Made by a program: the position numbers and the translations under genes | Assembly (NCBI GenBank): GCA_946482325.1 | Contig: CAMLRA010000195.1 | Coordinates: forward strand, 1-6,325 | Length of the DNA stretch: 6,325 nt | Source of the DNA: an uncultured Chromatiaceae bacterium | GTDB taxonomy: Bacteria; Pseudomonadota; Gammaproteobacteria; Enterobacterales; Alteromonadaceae | Direction of reading: 5' to 3' | The notes under the pieces: model-generated | The model's database searches: none | Told to the model about the DNA's origin: nothing | Seen by the model: only the letters and a program-made list of their open reading frames with translations | Part shown: positions 1-6,325 of the stretch, piece after piece | Layout: the number at the start of each line of letters is the position of its first letter | How positions within the stretch are numbered: position 1 is the stretch's first letter

Positions 1-1
1 C

Positions 2-2146
2 GGTCAGGACCAGCTCTTTGCCGTCAGCATTCCGTTGCTCGACAATCAGACGTTTGCGGGTGTGCTCGAGGTGTCCGTCGATCTGAAAGCACTCACCGCG
101 GCCATTGCGACCACGGATACTGATATCTCCCACCGCGTGTTACTGGACAGTCAACTGAAGAAGATTTGGGGAACCGGGGATGAACGCCCGCTTGGTCAGA
201 CTTGGTCGGTCAGTTCACAGTCTGATCCGGCGCCCCGGCACTATTTACATTACAGCTGGTTCAACAGTGCCGGCCCGGTAACGCTGACGCAAAATGCGGC
301 GCATTTATTGTTATTGCACTCCATTACGCCGGGACAATGGCAACTTAAATATTTTGTCGATACGGACGCTTTTGCGCAGCGTTATTATTTGTTCCTCGCC
401 ATTGCTATGCTCGTGGCTTTGTTGTTGTTGGAAGCCATCACTGCGCTTTCGCGTGCTTTTATTGGCCGCTACACCGCAGCACTGGAGCAACTGGCAGAAA
501 ATGCTTCCGGCTGGCAACCCGACGAGGTGCCACAGCCGCGCTTGAGCTTTCAGCAATCGGCCAAAGAAATTGAAACTTTGGCCAACACCCTCAGTGAAAT
601 GCAACACCGGGTCCGGGCATCGCGCCGGGCAATGCAACACTCGATGCAGCAAATAGTCACGCTGAATAACGATTTAGAACAACGCGTACAACAACGCACT
701 GAAGAACTATCCAAAGAGCGTGATAAAGCGACACAACTCGCGTCAATTAAAACCCGTTTCCTTGCCAATATGAGCCATGAGATCCGCACCCCTATTACAG
801 TGATCAAAGGCTTCACCGAACAATTAATCGGAAAAGTCAACGCGGATGAATTACCTTTGCTGCAACGAATTCAACAGAACACAGCACATTTGCAGCGACT
901 GGTGGATGACATTCTTGATACTGCCAAAATCGACGAAGGCAAAATGACGTTGGAACTCCAGAAGGTGCCGCTGCATAGCTTTATCCAGGATTTGACGCAC
1001 AATATCAGCAGCTTAGTTGCGCAAAAGCATTTACAGTTAGTCACAAAATACCAAGTGAACCATCATTTATCAGTGATGGCGGACCCATTTCGGCTGCGGC
1101 AAATCTTATTGAATTTACTGAGTAACGCCATCAAATTCACCGCTCAGGGACAAATCACTCTGGATCTGCGGCAAAGCGCTGATGGCAGTGTTGAGATTGC
1201 AGTCACCGACCAGGGGATTGGGATTAGCACCGAACAGCTCGGGCAGTTGTTTTCAGCGTTTTCACAAGCGGATAGCAGCACCAGCCGTAACTTTGGCGGC
1301 ACCGGTCTGGGGCTTTATATCAGCCGCCAATTGGCCGAAGCTATGCAGATGCACATTGAGGTCGTCAGCGCACCGGACCAAGGGTCTACTTTTACCCTGA
1401 AGATCCCTCCATGTTTAGTCTCATATACCGACACAACCTCACAAGCCCCGGTTCAGACTGATCAAAATGTTCATTTAACGCCGGCACGGCTGTTAGTTGT
1501 CGACGATGTCGCCGATATCCGCGCATTAATCTCATTCTATCTGGAACAACAGCCGCTGACTCTTAGTTACGCAGCTGATGGAAAGGCCGCCGTGACTTTG
1601 TGCCGCCAGCAATCCTTTGATTTAATTCTGATGGATCAACAAATGCCAGAATTGGACGGATTCCACGCGGCCCAGCAAATCCGGGCGCTGGGTGTGCATT
1701 GCCCGATTATTTCGCTCAGTGCTGATGTGTTTGAAGATGCGGACAAAATACTGACTGACGTGTTTGATTTGACGATGACAAAACCCTTTTCAAAACAGCA
1801 ACTGCTCGATGCAATAGCAGGTTTTCAAAGGCCAGTTGCTGCTCCCGCGTTACCACCAGTCGTGGCAGGCCCCGCAGATATACGTGCGCCGGATGACGAC
1901 GGGCTCCTGCTGGAGTATCGCCAATCCTTAGCTGCATATGCAGACCAAATCGGGCAATTGGTGGCACATCAAGAGTTAGCTACCTTAAGCCGCTTGCTCC
2001 ACCAAATCAAAGGGACTAGTGCTTGCTTTGGTCTGACAGACATTAGTGATGCGGCACAACTGGCTAATCAAGCTGTAAAATCCGGAACTTTAGATACCAG
2101 TGCCCTTCGGCAGCTGACCAGACTATTGCAGCAAGCCACAGGATAA
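2..2146 (+). CDS. Hybrid sensor histidine kinase with receiver and HPt domains (5' end cut by window)
   Basis: This inner-membrane kinase carries a whole phosphorelay in one chain. The frame is open to the left edge, so the true start lies outside. The TTG at 35 is only the first start-like codon, an internal Leu. Counting that Leu as residue 1, residues before about 115 are an extracytoplasmic sensor remnant, possibly Cache-like. Residues 117-138 form a hydrophobic membrane helix, and 140-195 a HAMP-like segment. A coiled coil ending near 235 leads into HisKA with SHEIRTP (phospho-His 248). The ATPase domain has N-box N360/N364, DQGIGIS (392-398) and GGTGLGLY (421-428). The receiver has D490/D491, phospho-Asp 534, S562 and K583. 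The C-terminal HPt motif HQIKGTS has His 656. All key residues are present, so activity is expected. There is no DNA-binding or enzymatic output domain, so a separate response regulator is needed. The ligand is unknown. It converges on cheB, and a link to chemotaxis is only inferred. Confidence 0.95.
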   Translation, partial: GQDQLFAVSIPLLDNQTFAGVLEVSVDLKALTAAIATTDTDISHRVLLDSQLKKIWGTGDERPLGQTWSVSSQSDPAPRHYLHYSWFNSAGPVTLTQNAAHLLLLHSITPGQWQLKYFVDTDAFAQRYYLFLAIAMLVALLLLEAITALSRAFIGRYTAALEQLAENASGWQPDEVPQPRLSFQQSAKEIETLANTLSEMQHRVRASRRAMQHSMQQIVTLNNDLEQRVQQRTEELSKERDKATQLASIKTRFLANMSHEIRTPITVIKGFTEQLIGKVNADELPLLQRIQQNTAHLQRLVDDILDTAKIDEGKMTLELQKVPLHSFIQDLTHNISSLVAQKHLQLVTKYQVNHHLSVMADPFRLRQILLNLLSNAIKFTAQGQITLDLRQSADGSVEIAVTDQGIGISTEQLGQLFSAFSQADSSTSRNFGGTGLGLYISRQLAEAMQMHIEVVSAPDQGSTFTLKIPPCLVSYTDTTSQAPVQTDQNVHLTPARLLVVDDVADIRALISFYLEQQPLTLSYAADGKAAVTLCRQQSFDLILMDQQMPELDGFHAAQQIRALGVHCPIISLSADVFEDADKILTDVFDLTMTKPFSKQQLLDAIAGFQRPVAAPALPPVVAGPADIRAPDDDGLLLEYRQSLAAYADQIGQLVAHQELATLSRLLHQIKGTSACFGLTDISDAAQLANQAVKSGTLDTSALRQLTRLLQQATG

Positions 2147-2177
2147 TACAATTTACCAGTCTGGCATTTTGTTTCTT
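2118..2177 (+). terminator. Possible weak terminator of the hybrid kinase gene, in the convergent gap
   Basis: CCAGACTATTG (2118-2128) can pair with CAAT (2149-2152) and AGTCTGG (2158-2164), leaving a five-base bulge on the 3' side. The T-rich run CATTTTGTTTCTT follows at 2165-2177. That order suits termination of plus-strand transcription reading out of the kinase gene. The 20-base loop, the bulge and the 5' arm lying inside the coding region all weaken the case. No equally good structure faces the minus strand. The gap 2147-2189 between the two stop codons holds nothing else that I can recognise. Confidence 0.25.
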
Positions 2178-2189
2178 AACACCTGAAGT

Positions 2190-3245
2190 TTAAATGACCT
2201 TCATCAGGCGCTGCGTGATTTCCTGCAAAGATAAGACGTGACTCACGGCACCGAGTTTAATGGCTTCTTTTGGCATACCAAATACAACGGAACTGGCTTC
2301 ATCCTGCGCATAAGTATCGGCTCCGGCTGCTTGCATTTCTAATAATCCGCGGGCCCCATCATCGCCCATGCCCGTCAGTATAAAACCCACAGCGCCGGCA
2401 CCCACCTCTTTCGCAATTGAGCTAAACAGCACATTCACCGATGGTTTATGTCTGGAGACCGCCGGCCCGTCCCGGACGACGGTATATAATTCGTTCCCAC
2501 GTTTTTCCACCTGAAAATGCAGATTGCCTGGTGCTATGTAGGCATGTCCGGGATGCATCAGCTGATTGTCCTCGGCTTCCACCACAGTTAATGCCGAGAT
2601 TTGGTCCATACGCTCAGCAAAAGCTTTGGTAAACGTAGCCGGCATATGTTGAACAATTGCAATCGGCGGCACGGTGGCAGGCAACTGACGCAAGATAAAT
2701 TCAAGCGCCTGAGTGCCGCCCGTTGATGTCCCTATCGCCACCAACTTAGCCTTCGCCGATGCCTGGTTATAAATCGATTTGCTGAGCAATTGATGTTGCG
2801 CAGCAAGGGTTAATTTTTCGGTCTGCGGTTGTCGGATCACCCGGGCTGTTGCGGCATTTTTGACGGACTGGACGATTTCGCGTCCAACCCTGATTAAATC
2901 TTCTCTGGACGACATCATGGGTTTAGCGAAAATACTGACTGCGCCAGCGGAGAGCGCTTCCACTGAGCTTCTGGCACCGTGCATCGTCAGAGAGGAACAA
3001 ATAATCACGGGTAGTGGCCGACTACGCATCAAGGACCGTAAAAAAGTGAGACCATCCATGCCTGGCATCTCTATATCAAGTACCAATACATCAGGCCATT
3101 GCTGCTCCATCGCCCGCATTGCAAAGATTGGATTACTGTGTGTACCAATCAACTCCAACTCAGGGTCAGCTGAGAGGACCTGGCCGAAGGTTTGGCGAAT
3201 CACGGCAGAATCATCTACCAGCATTACATTGATTTTATTTTTCAT
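2190..3245 (-). CDS. cheB: CheB, receptor glutamate methylesterase/glutamine deamidase
   Basis: This cytoplasmic response regulator removes methyl groups from receptor glutamates when phosphorylated by CheA, giving negative feedback in adaptation. From the chosen ATG (MKNKINVM) it is 351 residues, the usual CheB length. The N-terminal receiver (about 5-118) has D11/D12, phospho-Asp 57 in LVLDIEMPGMDG, S84 and K108. A linker of about 50 residues follows. The esterase domain (about 166-351) has S174 in GTSTGG, H200 in QHMP and D296 in GMGDDG. The 26- and 122-residue spacings match the Salmonella S164/H190/D286 triad. The start overlaps the cheD end by 11 bases, with a weak AGG five bases ahead, so translation is probably coupled. 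An in-frame ATG at 3323 would add 26 residues that precede the conserved receiver strand and lie inside cheD; I reject it. It is the last gene of the minus-strand cluster. Confidence 0.97.
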   Translation of the reverse strand: MKNKINVMLVDDSAVIRQTFGQVLSADPELELIGTHSNPIFAMRAMEQQWPDVLVLDIEMPGMDGLTFLRSLMRSRPLPVIICSSLTMHGARSSVEALSAGAVSIFAKPMMSSREDLIRVGREIVQSVKNAATARVIRQPQTEKLTLAAQHQLLSKSIYNQASAKAKLVAIGTSTGGTQALEFILRQLPATVPPIAIVQHMPATFTKAFAERMDQISALTVVEAEDNQLMHPGHAYIAPGNLHFQVEKRGNELYTVVRDGPAVSRHKPSVNVLFSSIAKEVGAGAVGFILTGMGDDGARGLLEMQAAGADTYAQDEASSVVFGMPKEAIKLGAVSHVLSLQEITQRLMKVI

Positions 3246-3780
3246 ATCGGCCTGCCTTTTTTGTCGAAAGCCGCGATTTAACCGCATGTTGCAATAGATT
3301 TTTATCCAGCCGGACCCGGCCATCCTGCAAATCGACCATTAAATGCCGGTAACAATGCCCGCCGGTATCTTGCGCCATGACAGTGGCATCCAACTCGGTC
3401 AGTAGCGACTGTAACTTTTGTAGATTTTGTGCTCCAACGCACAGCATTTGTTCAGACACTGTGGATATTTTCGTTGTCGTTGCCAGCCCAAACATATCGC
3501 CTCCTCCGTACAATTGCAGTTCACACTGCCGCAAGGTCGCACCATATCGGGATAATTCACTGACAAATAACCAGATAGATTCATCAACAAAACGCCCGCT
3601 TAAAGCACTGATTTGCGGTAACCTGCGGGTTGGTAACAGCGAATGACTGACGCCAAGCCAACCAACTTCAGGCAATAAAGCCACCAGGCTGACACAAGAG
3701 CCTAAAATCGTTGTTAATTTGCCTGACCGGCACTTGCCGGTCCAAAGCTCGCCGGGATTGAGAAAAATATGCTGACTCAT
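3235..3780 (-). CDS. cheD: CheD, chemoreceptor glutamine deamidase
   Basis: CheD converts specific receptor glutamines to glutamates, creating methylation sites; in some bacteria it also binds CheC. The 181-residue product shows the family signature TTILGSCVS with catalytic Cys 29, H46 in GVSHSLLP and T23. The Cys-to-His (17) and Thr-to-Cys (6) spacings equal those of the Thermotoga maritima triad T21/C27/H44. A glycine-rich YGGGDMF stretch (about 91-97) is also typical. The ATG overlaps the cheR TGA as ATGA, and no strong Shine-Dalgarno precedes it, so it likely depends on ribosomes leaving cheR. Its 3' end overlaps cheB by 11 bases. No cheC is visible. Deamidase activity is inferred from the intact triad; a CheC-binding role cannot be judged from this window. 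Confidence 0.96.
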   Translation of the reverse strand: MSQHIFLNPGELWTGKCRSGKLTTILGSCVSLVALLPEVGWLGVSHSLLPTRRLPQISALSGRFVDESIWLFVSELSRYGATLRQCELQLYGGGDMFGLATTTKISTVSEQMLCVGAQNLQKLQSLLTELDATVMAQDTGGHCYRHLMVDLQDGRVRLDKNLLQHAVKSRLSTKKAGRYEK

Positions 3781-4586
3781 GCCTGAGCCAACCGATAAAT
3801 CGCAGGCTTCACCGGCACCAGTGCATCTGTAATGCCATTGAGGCTTTCAGAGTGTCCGACAAATATGAAACCATCTGGCTGTAATACTTTCAGCAGATGA
3901 TTAATAATGGTTTTTTTACCGTCGGCATCGAAATAGATCAGCACGTTACGCAAAAATATCAGGTCATACTTTTTCCTGCGCGCGACGGGTTCCATCAGGT
4001 TATGCGCTTGCAAACTCAGGCGCTGGCGCAGGCACTCATCGACCAGCAAATAACCATCAAACTGTCCATGTCCTTTTAAGCAATACTTGCGTAAAAATGC
4101 AGTAGAGACTTCTTTTGCTCTTGATAAGGGATAGAGCCCCTGCGCGGCGGTCGCCAGCATTCGGCTTGACAGGTCACTGGCATCGACCTGCCAGGGTTTG
4201 TCGCCTAAGTGCTCGGCGAGCGTCATCGCTATGCTGTAAGGCTCTTCACCAGAAGAACAGGCGGCACTCCAGATCTGCGGAATATGGCCGGGCCATCCCT
4301 GCTGCAGTAATTCCTGCAAAAAATCAAAGTGACGTTGTTCACGGAAAAAATAGGTTTCATTGGTCGTCAGTAAATCGACAGCTAAACGGCGTTCAAGCTG
4401 ATTCACATCCTGCGTGATGAATTGCAGATATGTGCCGTAATTGTCTAATTGCAAGGCTTTTAAACGAGGGGCGAGACGCCCGCAGACCAAACTGCGTTTA
4501 TTCACGCCGAGCCGGATCCCCGACTCAGCGTAAAAAAACTGGCTGATCGCGGCAAAATCTCTGTCACTGATAGCCTGTATGCTCAT
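3777..4586 (-). CDS. cheR: CheR, SAM-dependent chemoreceptor glutamate methyltransferase
   Basis: CheR methylates glutamates in the receptor signalling domain using S-adenosylmethionine. The 269-residue length is normal. The N-terminal helical domain (about 1-75) includes a basic helix near 30-43 (KRSLVCGRLAPRLK) of the kind that contacts receptor methylation regions. The catalytic domain has TNETYFFRE (75-83), SAM loop SAACSSGEEPYS (107-118), acidic ASDLS (136-140) and LRNVLIYFD (212-220). In the beta-subdomain, KGHGQFDG (171-178) aligns without gaps to the Salmonella RGTGPHEG segment as I recall it. It keeps the Gly-X-Gly turn found in CheRs that dock on receptor C-terminal pentapeptides. 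The ATG has a good GGAGG six bases upstream. It sits between the receptor gene (14-base gap) and cheD (ATGA overlap), pointing to the neighbouring receptor as its main substrate. Confidence 0.97.
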   Translation of the reverse strand: MSIQAISDRDFAAISQFFYAESGIRLGVNKRSLVCGRLAPRLKALQLDNYGTYLQFITQDVNQLERRLAVDLLTTNETYFFREQRHFDFLQELLQQGWPGHIPQIWSAACSSGEEPYSIAMTLAEHLGDKPWQVDASDLSSRMLATAAQGLYPLSRAKEVSTAFLRKYCLKGHGQFDGYLLVDECLRQRLSLQAHNLMEPVARRKKYDLIFLRNVLIYFDADGKKTIINHLLKVLQPDGFIFVGHSESLNGITDALVPVKPAIYRLAQA

Positions 4587-4592
4587 TTGCGG

Positions 4593-4597
4593 CCTCC
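4593..4597 (-). promoter_or_regulatory. Shine-Dalgarno site of cheR
   Basis: On the minus strand GGAGG lies six bases before the cheR ATG (4584-4586). It is the only strong ribosome-binding site in the minus-strand cluster and fixes the cheR start. Its first two G's fall in the 3' arm of the small inverted repeat at 4596-4610. Confidence 0.8.
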
Positions 4598-4610
4598 GGT
4601 TTAAAACCGG
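4596..4610 (-). promoter_or_regulatory. Inverted repeat at the receptor/cheR junction, possible translational-coupling hairpin
   Basis: CCGGTTT (4604-4610 on the minus strand) and AAACCGG (4596-4602) are perfect inverted repeats around a single T. With a realistic three-base loop this gives a six-pair stem. The receptor stop codon TAA (4601-4603) sits at the hairpin top, and the 3' arm overlaps the first bases of the cheR Shine-Dalgarno. The arms are seen directly. The idea that ribosomes finishing the receptor open the hairpin and free the cheR site is inference. A terminator role is unlikely because no T-run follows. Confidence 0.4.
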
Positions 4611-6325
4611 CCAAAACTGTTTGGATCTAAAGCGGTGGAACCTCGGGTCAGACGTGTGACATTTGAACCATGCCCGGCCTTACCTTGTGTTGGGCGGGAC
4701 AGTGGGCTGATACTTTGTCCGTCGTTATTGTCGAGCTGAAAAAAGCTCACCAACTGCATCAGCATTTCCGCCTGACCTGACATTTCCTCAGCCGTGGCAG
4801 CCAACTCCTCACTGGCAGAGGCATTTTGTTGCGTCGCTTGAGTGACCTGAGACATAGACTCATTGATTTGTCCCACCCCAGCTGACTGCTCGTCCGATGC
4901 TGACGCAATTTCCTGCACCAATTCAGACGTTTTTCCGATGGCAGGTACAATTTCTTTGAGCAGATCGCCGGCGCGCTCAGCCTTTTGCACAGATCCACTG
5001 GCCAGTTCGGATATCTCCTGCGCAGCCACTTGCGAGCGCTCGGCCAGTTTACGGACTTCCGCGGCGACCACAGCAAAGCCTTTGCCGTGTTCACCGGCTC
5101 TGGCTGCTTCAATTGCCGCATTTAAGGCAAGCAGATTGGTTTGGTATGCAATGTCGTCGACAATCCCGATTTTCGACGCAATTTGTTTCATCGCCTGCAC
5201 AGTATCAACCACCGCCCGTCCGCCTTCGGCGGCTTCGCCTGCGGCTTTAGACGCCATGCCGTCTGTGATTTTGGCATTATCTGCATTTTGCGCGATCGAC
5301 GCAGTCATCTGCTCTACAGCAGCCGATGTCTCTTCAACTGAAGCGGCTTGTTCACTGGCTCCCTGGGCCAGCGATTGTGCTGTTGACGATACTTCGGTGG
5401 ATGCCTGCGCAAGGGCTTCTGAATTCGAACGGACGTCAGCGATAATGCGGCGTAAACTTTCAATGGTCCCGTTGACACTCTCTTTAAGTTCGGAATATAC
5501 CCCCTCATAATTACCCTCGACCATGACGGTCAGCTTGCCTTGTTGCAAACCATTCATGACATTGGCAGTTTCCTGGATTGGTTTTTCTGTAAATGACAAG
5601 ACTTCGTTAAAGCTATCGATCATCTCACGGAAGGTATCTGCAAAGCCGCTACCATCGACGCGATATTGCAAATTGCCGGATTTTGCACTCTGGACAACCG
5701 CAGCCAACAAGCCGGCTAAACGCAGTAAATTGTCTTTGGTTGCATCCGCCGCTTCGGTGATGGCCGCTTTTTCATTCGGCAGTCTTGCCATATCGTTGCC
5801 GAAGTCACCGATGCCATAGGCAGTGGTCACTTTGACATAGTCTTTCATCAGATCGACATGCGATGTCACCAAGCGATTGATTTGCCCACAAACGGAACTG
5901 AACGAACCGGAAAAATCACGCTCATTCAGCAGAACACTGCTAAAACCTTCGTCGTGCTTTGTTGTCATCTGAGCTATTGCCGCGGCCAGCTGATTCAACA
6001 CGTCAGTTAGAATCTGTGAACATTCAGCCAACTCCCCGAGCAGTCCTTCGGCTTTGACCTGCGGGCGAACCAACAAATTGCCTTCACTGACGGCGCGGAT
6101 CACCGACAGAATGTCCCGTAACACCGAATCGAGCTGAGTCAATAACTGATTGGACAGTAACGCAATATCCCGGCCTATCCCGTCCAGCGCTTCAGTATTA
6201 ATGAGCTGAGAAAAATCACCGCGTGCCGCCGCCGTAAACGAATGACTAAATTGCGCGGCGAGTAACTTTTCCCTCTGTAGTTCTGCGGTCAGGTCCTGCC
6301 ATTCGAGGACAGTGCCAATACGTTG
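4601..6325 (-). CDS. Methyl-accepting chemotaxis protein with PAS end, poly-HAMP and C-terminal pentapeptide (5' end cut by window)
   Basis: This chemoreceptor signals to CheA through CheW. The frame is open through the right edge (574 visible residues), so TTG at 6142 is not the start. The first visible residues, [13 protein letters not shown] (6284-6319), match the last strand of PAS domains in receptors of this type. Next come five HAMP-like G-[DNK]-[FL] turns: RGDF, EGNL, IGDF, SGNL and QGKL. The signalling hairpin covers about 4740-5400, with tip [22 protein letters not shown] pairs at 5330-5335 and 4805-4810 fit the methylation consensus [ASTG]2-x2-[EQ]2-x2-[ASTG]2; a QQ pair (4826-4831) fits it partly. 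A polar tail of about 44 residues ends in SFGRF, which fits the CheR-tether pattern x-aromatic-x-x-aromatic. No membrane helix is visible, so it may be soluble, but the missing N-terminus could change that. It is the most upstream visible gene of the cheR-cheD-cheB unit. Confidence 0.95.
   Translation of the reverse strand, partial: QRIGTVLEWQDLTAELQREKLLAAQFSHSFTAAARGDFSQLINTEALDGIGRDIALLSNQLLTQLDSVLRDILSVIRAVSEGNLLVRPQVKAEGLLGELAECSQILTDVLNQLAAAIAQMTTKHDEGFSSVLLNERDFSGSFSSVCGQINRLVTSHVDLMKDYVKVTTAYGIGDFGNDMARLPNEKAAITEAADATKDNLLRLAGLLAAVVQSAKSGNLQYRVDGSGFADTFREMIDSFNEVLSFTEKPIQETANVMNGLQQGKLTVMVEGNYEGVYSELKESVNGTIESLRRIIADVRSNSEALAQASTEVSSTAQSLAQGASEQAASVEETSAAVEQMTASIAQNADNAKITDGMASKAAGEAAEGGRAVVDTVQAMKQIASKIGIVDDIAYQTNLLALNAAIEAARAGEHGKGFAVVAAEVRKLAERSQVAAQEISELASGSVQKAERAGDLLKEIVPAIGKTSELVQEIASASDEQSAGVGQINESMSQVTQATQQNASASEELAATAEEMSGQAEMLMQLVSFFQLDNNDGQSISPLSRPTQGKAGHGSNVTRLTRGSTALDPNSFGRF

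Noticed and set aside
35..37. TTG as the start codon of the hybrid kinase
   Set aside because: The same frame is open to the window edge and the upstream codons (GQDQLFAVSIP) read as continuous sensor-domain sequence, so this is an internal Leu of a cut gene.
311..840. Minus-strand open frames within the hybrid kinase
   Set aside because: They have no domain signature and overlap the membrane, HAMP-like and HisKA coding regions on the other strand.
2156..2164. CCAG-T-CTGG as a stand-alone hairpin
   Set aside because: A one-base loop is impossible and a three-base stem is not meaningful; the second arm fits better with the more distant CCAGACT at 2118-2124.
2184..2203. TGAAG/CTTCA inverted repeat over the cheB stop as a terminator
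   Set aside because: A five-pair AT-rich stem with a ten-base loop and no following T-run on either strand is within chance expectation.
2860..3297. Plus-strand open frame of 145 codons opposite cheB
   Set aside because: It has no recognisable domain and is antisense to the conserved CheB receiver domain; it is a shadow frame.
4863..5510. Plus-strand open frame of 215 codons opposite the receptor signalling domain
   Set aside because: It is rich in Ala, Ser and Thr as expected from the antisense of a coiled-coil receptor gene, matches no family I know, and lies wholly over a conserved gene.
6140..6142. TTG as the start codon of the chemoreceptor
   Set aside because: The frame continues for 61 codons to the right edge and encodes a recognisable PAS-end motif ([13 protein letters not shown]), so the true start is outside the window.

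Overview
The window carries one end of a chemotaxis gene cluster converging on a hybrid sensor kinase. All genes look like intact, vertically typical proteobacterial genes. GC content is roughly 50 percent by eye. The protein sequences, especially the receptor signalling domain and the CheR/CheD/CheB set, look like those of a gamma-proteobacterium such as an Alteromonadales relative. That placement is an impression and not a computed result. There is no sign of a mobile element, CRISPR array, RNA gene or broken gene.

Layout: positions 2-2146 (+) hold the 3' part of a membrane hybrid histidine kinase (sensor remnant, membrane helix, HAMP-like region, HisKA, ATPase, receiver, HPt); its N-terminus lies left of the window. 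A 43-base convergent gap follows. The rest reads on the minus strand, from right to left: a chemoreceptor (4601-6325, N-terminus beyond the right edge), cheR (3777-4586), cheD (3235-3780) and cheB (2190-3245). The four are packed as one translational unit: a 14-base gap carrying the cheR Shine-Dalgarno, an ATGA overlap for cheR/cheD, and an 11-base overlap for cheD/cheB. There is no gene-free stretch longer than about 45 bases.

How they fit together: the receptor has the end of a PAS domain, a chain of HAMP-like repeats, a standard CheW/CheA-contacting hairpin and a flexible tail ending in SFGRF. CheR methylates receptor glutamates, CheB demethylates or deamidates them when phosphorylated, and CheD deamidates receptor glutamines. 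The window is therefore a complete receptor-modification (adaptation) module. CheA, CheW and CheY are not here and may lie to the right. The most notable signal is that the receptor's last five residues fit the CheR-tethering pentapeptide pattern while the adjacent CheR has the short Gly-X-Gly beta-loop of tether-dependent CheRs. This suggests a dedicated enzyme-receptor pair. I do not see a wholly new system; the findings are refinements on known families.
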